From Streptomyces sp. PCS3-D2 (GTDB lineage: Bacteria > Actinomycetota > Actinomycetes > Streptomycetales > Streptomycetaceae): a DNA stretch of 64,000 nt. The notes beneath the pieces are model-generated. The model had not been told where the DNA came from. It worked only from the letters and a program-made list of their open reading frames with translations, and searched no databases. Below, piece by piece: positions 13,142 through 22,665 of this stretch. A program made the position numbers and the translations under genes. How positions within the stretch are numbered: the stretch's first letter is position 1; every line of letters begins with the position of its first letter. The stretch lies in NCBI RefSeq assembly GCF_000612545.2, contig NZ_CP097800.1, positions 6,292,501-6,356,500 on the forward strand. The letters are read 5' to 3'.

Positions 13142-13977
13142 CCCTGCCCCCCTTCGGCACCCGCCTCCGCGCTGCGATGGACTCCCGCGGCCCGCTGTGC
13201 GTGGGCATCGACCCGCACGCCGCCCTGCTGGCCCAGTGGGGCCTCCAGGACGACATCGCGGGCCTGGAGCGCTTCTCCCGCACGGTGGTGGAGGCGCTCG
13301 CGGAGTCCGTGGCCGTCTTCAAGCCGCAGGCCGCCTTCTTCGAGCGGTTCGGCTCCCGGGGCGTCGCCGTCCTGGAGCGGACCGTCGCGGACGCCCGGGC
13401 GGCCGGGACCCTGGTCGTCATGGACGCCAAGCGCGGTGACATCGGCTCGACCATGGCCGCGTACGCCTCCGCCTTCCTGGACCCGGCCTCGCCGCTGTTC
13501 TCGGATGCCCTGACGGTGTCCCCGTACCTGGGCTACGGATCCCTGGCACCTGCGGTGGAGCTGGCGCGCGCGTCGGGGGCGGGCCTGTTCGTCCTGGCCC
13601 TGACGTCCAACCCGGAGGGCGCAGAGGTCCAGCGCGCGGTCCGCGAGGACGGCCGGAGCATCGGGGCCACGATGCTGGCGCACCTGGCGGCGGAGAACGC
13701 GGACGCCGCCCCGATGGGATCCTTCGGCGCGGTGGTCGGCGCCACCCTCGGCGACCTGTCCTCCTTCGACCTGGAGATCAACGGGCCGTTGCTGGCCCCC
13801 GGCATCGGTGCGCAGGGCGCGACCGCGGCGGACCTGCCGACCGTCTTCGGCAAGGCCGTGCGCAACGTGGTCCCGAACGTCTCGCGCGGCGTCCTGGGGC
13901 ACGGACCGGACGCCGCGGCGCTGCGCGACGCGGCCCGCCGCTTCTCCGACGAGATCCGCGAGGCCGTTTCCGCGTGA
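13138..13977 (+). CDS. pyrF: Orotidine 5'-phosphate decarboxylase (type 2)
   Basis: The last enzyme of UMP synthesis decarboxylates OMP. The 279-residue length and the signature MDAKRGDIGSTM, with the catalytic Lys and Asp, identify the longer type 2 family common in actinobacteria. The GTG start overlaps pyrD by 4 nt. A 12-bp hairpin about 57 nt downstream closes the operon. Confidence 0.96.
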   Translation: MTLPPFGTRLRAAMDSRGPLCVGIDPHAALLAQWGLQDDIAGLERFSRTVVEALAESVAVFKPQAAFFERFGSRGVAVLERTVADARAAGTLVVMDAKRGDIGSTMAAYASAFLDPASPLFSDALTVSPYLGYGSLAPAVELARASGAGLFVLALTSNPEGAEVQRAVREDGRSIGATMLAHLAAENADAAPMGSFGAVVGATLGDLSSFDLEINGPLLAPGIGAQGATAADLPTVFGKAVRNVVPNVSRGVLGHGPDAAALRDAARRFSDEIREAVSA

Positions 13978-14033
13978 GGTGTGCCGGAAGAACTCCTGCG
14001 TGACCCCTGTGGGCGCCGGTGGGCCCACCGAAG

Positions 14034-14065
14034 GACCCCGCTCCGCATCCGGCCGGAGCGGGGTC
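14034..14065 (+). terminator. Terminator of the pyrimidine operon
   Basis: GACCCCGCTCCG (14034-14045) pairs perfectly with 14054-14065 around an 8-nt loop, followed by TCGCACTTTCT. Confidence 0.8.
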
Positions 14066-14100
14066 TCGCACTTTCTGACGAAATTCGAACGCCCTTCACC

Positions 14101-14124
14101 GGACAAAACGGGGGTATTTTGTCC
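14101..14124. promoter_or_regulatory. Perfect palindrome upstream of sIHF, candidate operator
   Basis: GGACAAAA and TTTTGTCC form 8-bp arms around the 8-nt spacer CGGGGGTA. Runs of A and T are rare in this DNA, so the symmetry stands out. It lies about 200 nt before the sIHF start and could be a regulator site. Confidence 0.5.
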
Positions 14125-14323
14125 GTGATGTACGGTTCAGTGGAGGCTGACCAGGACTTTTCGTTCGTTCTCGCTGACTGGAGCGGTGTTGCCCGCTAGT
14201 CTCCGAGCAGAGTGAACGCGCAGCGAACGAGTTCCATCGCTGTTCGGGAGCTCGTCAGGTGTGGTGCCCTCGGGTTCCCCACCGGTCCGTATCCGACAGT
14301 TCGACATCCGAGGTGACGTAGGC

Positions 14324-14647
14324 GTGGCTCTTCCGCCCCTTACCCCTGAACAGCGCGCAGCCGCGCTCGAAAAGGCCGCCGCGGCTCGCCGGGAGCGGGC
14401 CGAGGTGAAGAATCGACTCAAGCACTCCGGCGCCTCGCTCCAAGAGGTCATCAAGACGGGCCAGGAGAACGACGTCATCGGCAAGATGAAGGTCTCCGCC
14501 CTGCTGGAGTCCCTGCCTGGCGTGGGCAAGGTGCGCGCCAAGCAGATCATGGAGCGTCTCGGCATCTCCGAATCCCGGCGTGTCCGGGGTCTCGGTTCCA
14601 ACCAGATCGCCTCTCTGGAGCGCGAGTTCGGCAGCACCAGCGCCTGA
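14324..14647 (+). CDS. sIHF, actinobacterial integration host factor / nucleoid protein
   Basis: The 107-residue protein is mainly alpha-helical, with a helix-two-turns-helix segment around [17 protein letters not shown] that binds DNA. Streptomyces sIHF is a basic nucleoid-associated protein affecting condensation, septation and antibiotic production. GTG 14324 was selected because it yields the family start [15 protein letters not shown], and an AGG lies 12 nt upstream; a longer upstream ATG adds an unrelated extension. gmk follows in the usual actinobacterial order. Confidence 0.95.
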   Translation: MALPPLTPEQRAAALEKAAAARRERAEVKNRLKHSGASLQEVIKTGQENDVIGKMKVSALLESLPGVGKVRAKQIMERLGISESRRVRGLGSNQIASLEREFGSTSA

Positions 14648-14672
14648 CGCGACGGCTGAAGTTCTCCCGGCG

Positions 14673-14702
14673 TTCTCAGGCAGTCCTGGGAACCTGGATA
14701 AT
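14673..14702 (+). promoter_or_regulatory. Candidate promoter giving leaderless gmk mRNA
   Basis: TTCTCA (14673-14678) and GATAAT (14697-14702) are separated by 18 nt. The -10 ends 6 nt before the gmk ATG and no ribosome site intervenes, so the transcript probably begins at the start codon. Confidence 0.5.
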
Positions 14703-14708
14703 CGCTCT

Positions 14709-15272
14709 ATGGCAGCAGAGGTTCGTCCGCGGCTGACCGTGCTCTCCGGCCCTTCAGGGGTCGGCAAGAGCACGGTCGTCGCGCATATGCGCAAGGTTCA
14801 CCCCGAGGTATGGCTCTCGGTGTCGGCCACCACCCGCAAGCCGCGGCCCGGTGAGCGACACGGAGTCCAGTACTTCTTCGTCAATGACGACGAGTTCGAC
14901 AAGCTGATCGCCAACGGCGAGTTGCTGGAGTGGGCCGAGTTCGCGGGCAACCGCTACGGCACACCGCGCGGCGCGGTTCTGGAGCGCCTGGAGAACGGCG
15001 AGCCGGTACTGCTGGAGATCGACCTCCAGGGCGCACGGCTCGTCCGCGAGTCCATGCCCGAGGCTCAGCTGGTCTTCCTGGCTCCGCCCAGCTGGGAGGA
15101 GCTGGTCCGCCGGCTCACCGGCCGGGGCACCGAATCGGCCGAGGTGATCGAGCGCCGGCTCGCCGCGGCCAAGGTCGAACTCGCTGCCGAGTCGGAGTTC
15201 GACGTCACCCTGGTCAACACCTCCGTCGAGGACGTGGCCCGTGAGCTGCTAGCCTTGATGGAAGTTGTCTGA
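14709..15272 (+). CDS. gmk: Guanylate kinase
   Basis: This 187-residue kinase phosphorylates GMP to GDP. The P-loop [10 protein letters not shown] occupies residues 13-22, and the GMP-binding segment includes [16 protein letters not shown] 14709 gives the normal length. A good -10 box sits immediately upstream, suggesting leaderless expression. rpoZ follows 74 nt later, the conserved actinobacterial pair. Confidence 0.96.
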   Translation: MAAEVRPRLTVLSGPSGVGKSTVVAHMRKVHPEVWLSVSATTRKPRPGERHGVQYFFVNDDEFDKLIANGELLEWAEFAGNRYGTPRGAVLERLENGEPVLLEIDLQGARLVRESMPEAQLVFLAPPSWEELVRRLTGRGTESAEVIERRLAAAKVELAAESEFDVTLVNTSVEDVARELLALMEVV

Positions 15273-15346
15273 ATCGCCGGTCGATCTCCACGACATCGAC
15301 AGGCCGCAGGCGGCCCCATCTTTCATCCATCTTCGGAAGGTAGAGC

Positions 15347-15619
15347 GTGTCCTCTTCCATCACTGCGCCCGAGGGCATCATCAACCCGCCGATCGACGAG
15401 CTGCTCGAGGCCACTGACTCGAAGTACAGCCTCGTGATCTACGCGGCCAAGCGCGCGCGTCAGATCAACGCGTACTACTCGCAGCTCGGTGAGGGCCTGC
15501 TCGAGTACGTCGGCCCGCTCGTGGACACCCACGTCCACGAGAAGCCGCTTTCGATCGCACTGCGCGAGATCAACGCGGGTCTGCTGACCTCCGAGGCCAT
15601 CGAGGCCCCGGCCCAGTAA
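15347..15619 (+). CDS. rpoZ: RNA polymerase omega subunit
   Basis: The 90-residue omega subunit helps assemble beta-prime into RNA polymerase. The family core [19 protein letters not shown] is intact. GTG 15347 is preceded by GGAAGG. A strong 18-bp hairpin 18 nt past the stop ends the gmk-rpoZ unit. Confidence 0.97.
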   Translation: MSSSITAPEGIINPPIDELLEATDSKYSLVIYAAKRARQINAYYSQLGEGLLEYVGPLVDTHVHEKPLSIALREINAGLLTSEAIEAPAQ

Positions 15620-15637
15620 GGCACCGAGGGATTCCTT

Positions 15638-15676
15638 CACCACAGGCCCGGCAGAACATCTGCCGGGCCTGTGGTG
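15638..15676 (+). terminator. Strong hairpin terminator after rpoZ
   Basis: An 18-bp perfect stem pairs 15638-15655 with 15659-15676 across a 3-nt loop ACA. It begins 18 nt after the rpoZ stop. Confidence 0.85.
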
Positions 15677-15749
15677 TGTCATGGATGGGTACGACGATCA
15701 GAGCCGAACGCGGCGGACGAGTCGAAAGTGTCAAAAGGGGTGTGCGCAG

Positions 15750-16964
15750 ATGGGTAAGCCGAAGGTCGTGCTGGGCGTGAGCGGCGGGATCGCCGCCTAC
15801 AAGGCCTGCGAGCTGCTGCGCCGGCTGACCGAGTCCGGGCACGACGTGCGGGTGGTGCCCACGGCGGCCTCCCTGAACTTCGTCGGCGAGGCCACCTGGG
15901 CCGCCCTCTCCGGGAACCCCGCCTCCACCGAAGTGTGGGATACCGTCCACGAGGTGCCGCACGTGCGCATCGGCCAGGGCGCCGACCTCGTCGTCGTCGC
16001 CCCGGCCACCGCCGACACGCTGGCCAGGGCCGCCCACGGGCTCGCCGACGACCTGCTCACGAACACGCTGCTCACCGCCCGCTGTCCGGTCGTCTTCGCC
16101 CCCGCGATGCACACCGAGATGTGGGAGCACCCGGCCACCCGGGAGAACGTGGCCACTCTGCGCCGCCGCGGCGCCCTTGTCATCGAGCCCGCCGTGGGCC
16201 GGCTCACCGGCAAGGACACCGGCAAGGGGCGGCTGCCCGACCCCGAAGAGATCTTCGAGGTGTGCCGACAGGTCCTGCGCCGCGGCGCGGCCGAGCCGGA
16301 TCTGGTCGGCCGCCACGTCGTGATCAGTGCGGGCGGCACCAGGGAACCGCTGGACCCGGTGCGCTTCCTCGGGAACCGCTCCTCCGGCAAGCAGGGCTAC
16401 GCGCTCGCCCGCACGGCCGTCGCCCGCGGGGCGCGGGTCACCCTGGTCGCGGCCAACACCGCGCTGGCCGACCCCGCCGGGGTGGACGTCGTACGCGTGG
16501 GGACGGCCGTACAACTGCGGGAAGCCGTGCTCAAGGCGGCGCCGGACGCCGACGCCGTGGTCATGGCCGCGGCCGTGGCCGACTTCCGGCCCGCCGAGTA
16601 CGCCGACGGCAAGATCAAGAAGAAGGACGGGGAGGACCCCGCCCCGGTCGCGCTCGTGCGCAACCCGGACGTCCTCGCCGAGATCTCGGCCGACCGGGCC
16701 CGCGAGGGCCAGGTGGTGGTGGGCTTCGCCGCCGAGACCGACGACGTCCTCGACAACGGCCGGGCCAAGCTGCGCCGCAAGGGATGTGATCTTCTCGTCG
16801 TGAACGAGGTCGGCGCGACCCGAACCTTTGGATCCGAGGAGAACGAGGCGGCCATCCTGGACTCCAACGGGTCGGAATATCCTGTGCCCTATGGTCCGAA
16901 GGAGGCGCTGGCTGAGGCGATTTGGGACCGGGTTACGCAGCGGTTCGCGTCGCGACGCGCCTGA
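15750..16964 (+). CDS. coaBC: Bifunctional phosphopantothenoylcysteine decarboxylase/synthetase
   Basis: The 404-residue protein makes 4'-phosphopantetheine for coenzyme A. The N-terminal flavoprotein domain (about 1-190) contains GVSGGIAAYKA and PAMHTEMW. The C-terminal CoaB domain starts near 190 with SAGGTREPLDPVR and NRSSGKQG. The substrate-clamp segment reads GRLTGKDTGKGR, whereas the Escherichia coli enzyme has GxLACGD with the catalytic cysteine, so that cysteine seems absent at this position. ATG 15750 follows AAAAGGGG; longer upstream reading overlaps the terminator. Confidence 0.95.
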   Translation: MGKPKVVLGVSGGIAAYKACELLRRLTESGHDVRVVPTAASLNFVGEATWAALSGNPASTEVWDTVHEVPHVRIGQGADLVVVAPATADTLARAAHGLADDLLTNTLLTARCPVVFAPAMHTEMWEHPATRENVATLRRRGALVIEPAVGRLTGKDTGKGRLPDPEEIFEVCRQVLRRGAAEPDLVGRHVVISAGGTREPLDPVRFLGNRSSGKQGYALARTAVARGARVTLVAANTALADPAGVDVVRVGTAVQLREAVLKAAPDADAVVMAAAVADFRPAEYADGKIKKKDGEDPAPVALVRNPDVLAEISADRAREGQVVVGFAAETDDVLDNGRAKLRRKGCDLLVVNEVGATRTFGSEENEAAILDSNGSEYPVPYGPKEALAEAIWDRVTQRFASRRA

Positions 16965-17003
16965 GTCGATTCCCCTTCACTCGGTCACCTCCGTACGCAA
17001 GAA

Positions 17004-17032
17004 TGGGAGTGCCGCAGGTCACACGGCTCCCA
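17004..17032 (+). terminator. Weak bulged hairpin after coaBC
   Basis: TGGGA and GCCG (17004-17014, with a 2-nt bulge) can pair with CGGCTCCCA (17024-17032). It lies 39 nt after the coaBC stop. No U-tract follows, so this is a modest candidate. Confidence 0.35.
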
Positions 17033-17161
17033 CAAGGCGAGACGGATGGTCCGGGCAACGGTGGCGACCGATAAACTGCATCCGGAACGTGATCGGGCGC
17101 AGCCCCCGATGTGGTTCCGCCAAATGATCAGCCAGCAGCCGCTGCAACCCCAGGGAGCGTT

Positions 17162-18370
<1,209 letters not shown>

Positions 18371-18393
18371 GCACCACCGGAAGTACCACGCGC

Positions 18394-18427
18394 GAAGGGC
18401 CCCGGACCCCACGGTCCGGGGCCCTTC
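18394..18427 (+). terminator. Terminator after metK
   Basis: GAAGGGCCCCGGACC (18394-18408) pairs perfectly with 18413-18427 across loop CCAC, 23 nt after the metK stop. Confidence 0.83.
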
Positions 18428-18534
18428 CCATGGGCCCGCGGGTCCCACCGGGCCGGCCTGCCCGGCCGGGCCTGCGGCCGTGCGCCCCCGCGGCCGTGTG
18501 CCCGGTGTCAGCGCGGTTTGGTAAGAATGCTGAT

Positions 18535-20634
18535 GTGAGCAGCGCGAACGATTCCCCACCGGAGCAGCTCGCGCTGATCCGGGAGATGGTCGCCGAGGCC
18601 AAGGCCAAGGCGCCCAAGGCGAAGCCGCGCACCTGGCGGGGGGCCGCCCTGGCCGCAGAACTCCCCGTCGCCCGGGTCCTCGTGAACAAGGGCGTGCTCC
18701 ACCTCGACCGCACCTTCGACTACGCCGTGCCCGCCGAGCTCTCCGATGCCGCCCAGCCCGGCGTCCGCGTCCGAGTCCGCTTCGGCGCGGGCTCCCACCA
18801 GGTGCACGGAGGCCGCCGTGAGGGCGGCGGCCTCATCGACGGTTTCATCGTCGAGCGCCTTGCCGAGTCCGATTACAACGGTGCGCTCGCCGCCCTCGCC
18901 CAAGTGGTCTCGCCCGAGGTCGTGCTCGGCCCGCGCATGCTCGCCCTCACCCGGGCCGTCGCCGACCGCTACGCCGGCAGCCTCGCCGACGTCCTCCAGC
19001 TCGCCCTGCCCCCACGCAACGCCCGCGCCGAGGCCAAGCCCTCCCCGGAGCCGCTGCCGCCGCCCGCGGCCCCCGGCCCCGGCGGCTGGGAGCGCTACGG
19101 TGCCGGTCCCGGCTTCCTGCGGGCCCTCGCCGGCGGCGCCGCACCGCGCGCCGTGTGGACCGCCCTGCCCGGCCCGGGCTGGGCCGACGAACTCGCCCGG
19201 GCGATGGCCGCCACCCTCGCCTCCGGCCGTGGTGCCCTCGCCGTGCTCCCCGACGGCCGGACCGCCGGCCGGGTCGACGCCGCCCTGACCTCCCTGCTCG
19301 GCGAAGGACGGCACGCCCTGCTGACCGCCGAGTCCGGTCCCGAGAAGCGTTACCGCCAGTGGCTCGCCGTCCACCGGGGCTCGGTCCGCGCCGTCATCGG
19401 CACCCGGGCCGCCATGTTCGCTCCCGTCCGCGACCTCGGCCTGGTCGCGATCTGGGACGACGGCGACTCCAGCCACAGCGAGGACCGGGCGCCGTTCCCG
19501 CACGTGCGCGAGGTCCTCGAACTGCGCGCGGTCAGCGACGGCTGCGCGTTCCTCGCCGGCGGCACCAGTTGCACCGTGGAGGCCGCCCAACTCGTCGAGT
19601 CGGGCTGGGCCCGCCCACTCGTGGCGGCCCGCGAGACCGTCCGGGCCGCAGCGCCCCGGATCCGCACCGTCGGCGACGAACTGCTGGCCCGGGACGAGGC
19701 GGCCCGCGCGGCGCGGCTCCCCAGCCTGGCGTGGGAGACCGTACGGGAGGGGCTGACGTCCGGTCCCGTCCTCGTCCAGGTGCCCCGCCGGGGGTACGTT
19801 CCCCGCCTGGCGTGCGAGCGGTGCCGGACACCCGCCCGCTGCACCGTCTGCGCCGGCCCCCTGGAGGCCCCCGACGCACGGGACCTGACGTGCGGCTGGT
19901 GCGGCCGGGGCGAGCCGTCCTGGCACTGCGGGGAATGCGGGTCCTTCCGCCTGCGTGCGCAGGTCGTCGGCGCCCGCCGCACCGCCGAGGAACTGGGGCG
20001 GGCCTTCCCGGCCGTGCCCGTGCGCACCTCCGGCCGCGATCACGTCCTGGACGAGGTGCCGGACCGGCCGGCGCTCGTGGTGAGCACCCCCGGCGCCGAG
20101 CCGGTCGCGGCGGGCGCCGGATACGCCGCGGCGCTGCTGCTCGACGGCTGGGCCATGCTCACCCGCCCCGACCTGCGGGCCGGGGAGGACGCCCTGCGGC
20201 GCTGGATCGCCGCAGCCTCCCTCGTCCGCGCGGACGGCCAGGTCGTGGTGGTCGCCGAGCCGACGCTGCGGCCCGTGCAGGCCCTCGTCCGGTGGGACCC
20301 GGTGGGGCACGCCGTACGGGAACTCGCGGAGCGGGCCCAGCTCGGCTTCCCGCCCGTGTCCCGGATGGCCGCGGTCGCAGGTCGGGGCGAAGCGGTGGAG
20401 GCATTCCTGGCGGGAGCCGGACTGCCGCCCGATGCCGAGATCCTCGGCCCGGTGCCGCTGCCCGGACGGCGCGGGGAGCCGTCCCCGGGGGAGCGGGCCC
20501 TGGTCAGGGTCCCGCCCGGCAGCGGAGCGGCCCTCGCGGCCGCCCTGAAGTCCGCCCAGGCGGCGCGCCTGGCCCGCGGTGTCCCGGCGGCGGACGCGGT
20601 GCGGGTGCGAATCGACCCGTCGGACATCGGCTGA
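18535..20634 (+). CDS. priA: PriA-like primosomal protein, helicase motor lost
   Basis: The 699-residue protein aligns in layout with PriA: an N-terminal 3'-DNA-end-binding domain (RVLVNKGVLHLDRTFDYAVP), a helicase-like middle and a zinc-binding region with eight cysteines (CERCRTPARCTVC then CGWC, CGEC). The Walker A site of true PriA is replaced (ALPGPGWADELA instead of GxTGSGKT), and the DEAH-like box reads WDDGD. It therefore probably cannot hydrolyse ATP, as recognised for actinobacterial PriA, and may act only as a restart scaffold or loader. GTG 18535 follows AAGAAT by 6 nt, suggesting a leaderless start. Confidence 0.9.
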   Translation: MSSANDSPPEQLALIREMVAEAKAKAPKAKPRTWRGAALAAELPVARVLVNKGVLHLDRTFDYAVPAELSDAAQPGVRVRVRFGAGSHQVHGGRREGGGLIDGFIVERLAESDYNGALAALAQVVSPEVVLGPRMLALTRAVADRYAGSLADVLQLALPPRNARAEAKPSPEPLPPPAAPGPGGWERYGAGPGFLRALAGGAAPRAVWTALPGPGWADELARAMAATLASGRGALAVLPDGRTAGRVDAALTSLLGEGRHALLTAESGPEKRYRQWLAVHRGSVRAVIGTRAAMFAPVRDLGLVAIWDDGDSSHSEDRAPFPHVREVLELRAVSDGCAFLAGGTSCTVEAAQLVESGWARPLVAARETVRAAAPRIRTVGDELLARDEAARAARLPSLAWETVREGLTSGPVLVQVPRRGYVPRLACERCRTPARCTVCAGPLEAPDARDLTCGWCGRGEPSWHCGECGSFRLRAQVVGARRTAEELGRAFPAVPVRTSGRDHVLDEVPDRPALVVSTPGAEPVAAGAGYAAALLLDGWAMLTRPDLRAGEDALRRWIAAASLVRADGQVVVVAEPTLRPVQALVRWDPVGHAVRELAERAQLGFPPVSRMAAVAGRGEAVEAFLAGAGLPPDAEILGPVPLPGRRGEPSPGERALVRVPPGSGAALAAALKSAQAARLARGVPAADAVRVRIDPSDIG

Positions 20635-20814
20635 CGGCCGCCGCCCGCGGCCGGGGCGGCTTCGCAGGCCGCACGCGGGGCCGAGGGGAGGCATGGCATC
20701 CGGGAACGTCGAGGCCCCGGCGGGGAGCCGCAGGGGCGTCCCCACCGGGGCGGACTCGTGCGCGGCGGCCCGGGGCCGGCCGTCGGGGGTCGGCGTCCCG
20801 GCGGCAGGACGGCG

Positions 20815-21360
20815 TCAGCCGTTGCGCGGACCGGGCAGGGCGGGGGAGCGCGGAGCGTCCCCGAGACCGCGCCCGGCGGAGCCGGCGGTGGCCTGCGCCT
20901 CCTCGCGCACCGGCTGCGGCGGCATCGAACGGGCGGCCGGAACGGTCGGCAGCGGCCCCATGGTGCGGGTGGCCGTCGCTTCGGCCAGTGGCTCCGCCGC
21001 CTCCGCCGACTGCGCGCGGCGGGCGCCGTAGCGGCGGTGCACGGCCTGCTTGGTGACACCGAGCGCGGAACCGACCGCGTCCCAGGAGAAGCCGAGCGAG
21101 CGGTCGAAGTCCACCGCGGCGGTGACCAGCGTCTCCACGCTGTCCCGCAGCTCCTGGGCGAGGCGGACGGTGGGCGCGGGCGCCCGGCCGTAGACGACGA
21201 AGCCCGTGGAGGGGCCCGAGCGACGCGGGCGGTACACGTTGCCGAGCTGGGCGGTGAGCGTACGCAGGGCGTCCACCTGCCGGCGAACCCGCTCGATGTC
21301 CCGTACCAGGAGGTGCAGGCTGGCCCGGGCTTGGGCGTCGTGGGTGGCGTGGTCGGCCAT
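20815..21360 (-). CDS. Conserved streptomycete protein with HTH-like segment
   Basis: The product has 181 residues and is not assigned to a named family here. Residues about 1-60 are helical and rich in Arg/Leu ([16 protein letters not shown]). Residues 88-112 contain [28 protein letters not shown], a convincing helix-turn-helix for DNA binding. The C-terminal 60 residues are Pro/Ala-rich and probably disordered. It is divergent from fmt. Its ATG is preceded by GAGAGG and, 41 nt beyond the predicted start of the transcript, by a promoter embedded in a palindrome, suggesting self-regulation. Confidence 0.8.
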   Translation of the reverse strand: MADHATHDAQARASLHLLVRDIERVRRQVDALRTLTAQLGNVYRPRRSGPSTGFVVYGRAPAPTVRLAQELRDSVETLVTAAVDFDRSLGFSWDAVGSALGVTKQAVHRRYGARRAQSAEAAEPLAEATATRTMGPLPTVPAARSMPPQPVREEAQATAGSAGRGLGDAPRSPALPGPRNG

Positions 21361-21407
21361 GAAGAAGCCTCTCGAACCGGTGCTGAAGGGCGGACCGGGC
21401 CGCAGAC

Positions 21408-21448
21408 ATCGTTCACACGCGGCCCGTTTCGGTCAATCTCTCTTGACC
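21408..21448 (-). promoter_or_regulatory. Candidate promoter plus operator palindrome for the HTH-like gene
   Basis: On the minus strand TTGACC (21436-21431) and AACGAT (21413-21408) are 17 nt apart, and transcription would start about 41 nt before the gene's ATG. The -35 box is one arm of a perfect palindrome GGTCAA-N6-TTGACC (21431-21448), whose other arm is a second, rightward TTGACC. A protein bound there would block the promoter. Confidence 0.55.
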
Positions 21449-21611
21449 AACGCGCCACCCGTCGTGCAGGTCACGCTGTGGGGGCGTGTCGGCATATGCG
21501 AGTGGCGCGCGCTTGTACGCACGCCCCCTCGGCACCACAGGTGGGGCGTCCGGCTGACGCCCCATAGACTGGTGCGCTGCTGACAGCCGACATAGCGAGG
21601 TAGGACCCCCA

Positions 21612-22556
21612 GTGAAGCTCGTCTTCGCAGGCACCCCCGAGGTCGCCGTACCCGCCCTGGACGCCCTGATCGCCTCCGGGCGGCACGAGGTCGCGGCCGT
21701 CGTCACCCGGCCCGACGCACCGGCCGGCCGCGGCCGCCGGCTGGTCGCCAGCCCGGTCGCCGAACGCGCGGAGGAAGCCGGCATCGAGGTCCTCAAGCCC
21801 ACCCGGCCGCGCGACCCCGAGTTCCAGGCCAGGCTGCGCGAGATCGACCCCGACTGCTGCCCCGTCGTGGCCTACGGGGCCATCCTCCCCAAGAGCGCCC
21901 TCGACATCCCGCGCCACGGTTGGGTCAACCTGCACTTCTCGCTCCTGCCCTCCTGGCGCGGAGCGGCACCCGTCCAGCACTCGATCATGGCGGGCGACCA
22001 GCTCACCGGCGCCTCCACCTTCCAGATCGAGGAGGGCCTGGACTCGGGCCCGGTCTACGGCGTCCTCACCGAGGAGATCCGGCCGACCGACAACAGCGGC
22101 GACCTGCTCACCCGCCTCGCCTTCGCCGGCGCAGGCCTCCTCGCCGCCACCATGGACGGCATCGAGGACGGCACCCTGCGCGCCGTCGCCCAGCCCCTCG
22201 ACGGGATCTCCCTCGCACCCAAGATCACGGTGGAGGACGCACGGATCGACTGGACGGCCCCCGCGATGCGCGCCGACCGCGTCGTGCGCGGCTGCACGCC
22301 CGCCCCGGGCGCGTGGACCGTCTTCCGCGGGGAGCGGCTCAAGCTGATCTCCCTCGGGATGGTGGCCGACCGTACGGACCTGCGGCCCGGCGTGCTGTCC
22401 GCCGCCAAGAACAACGTGTACGCGGGCACCGGTTCCCACGCCGTCGAGCTGCTCTGGGTCCAGCCGCAGGGGAAGAAGCCGATGCGCGCCGCCGACTGGG
22501 CGCGCGGGGTGCGGATCGCCCCCGGTGAGCGGCTCGGCGGGGCCGACGTAGGCTGA
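21612..22556 (+). CDS. fmt: Methionyl-tRNA formyltransferase
   Basis: The 314-residue enzyme formylates initiator Met-tRNA using 10-formyl-tetrahydrofolate. [16 protein letters not shown] opens the nucleotide-like fold, and [15 protein letters not shown] carries the catalytic Asn/His. The C-terminal OB-like tRNA-binding domain follows residue ~205. GTG 21612 has GAGGTAGG upstream. rsmB lies 109 nt downstream. Confidence 0.97.
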   Translation: MKLVFAGTPEVAVPALDALIASGRHEVAAVVTRPDAPAGRGRRLVASPVAERAEEAGIEVLKPTRPRDPEFQARLREIDPDCCPVVAYGAILPKSALDIPRHGWVNLHFSLLPSWRGAAPVQHSIMAGDQLTGASTFQIEEGLDSGPVYGVLTEEIRPTDNSGDLLTRLAFAGAGLLAATMDGIEDGTLRAVAQPLDGISLAPKITVEDARIDWTAPAMRADRVVRGCTPAPGAWTVFRGERLKLISLGMVADRTDLRPGVLSAAKNNVYAGTGSHAVELLWVQPQGKKPMRAADWARGVRIAPGERLGGADVG

Positions 22557-22665
22557 ACAGTGCGGCCGTGCCGCAGACACACGGCGTCCTCCCCGCACGG
22601 TCCACCCGCAGCAGTCTTAGCACCTGTAGCACCCGTAGCACTCGTACATCCGGAGCACCTTTCAC

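Larger units (their letters stand above)
13978..14323. other. 346-nt intergenic region between pyrF and sIHF
   Basis: The left part contains the pyrF terminator (14034-14065). Just after it is an AT-richer palindrome (14101-14124). A TAGTCT hexamer near 14196 could be a -10 box. No protein-coding segment is convincing. Confidence 0.6.

Noticed and set aside
16965-17161. SAM riboswitch upstream of metK
   Set aside because: I looked for SAM-I, SAM-II and SAM-IV core sequences and found none. Only a weak bulged hairpin after coaBC is present.
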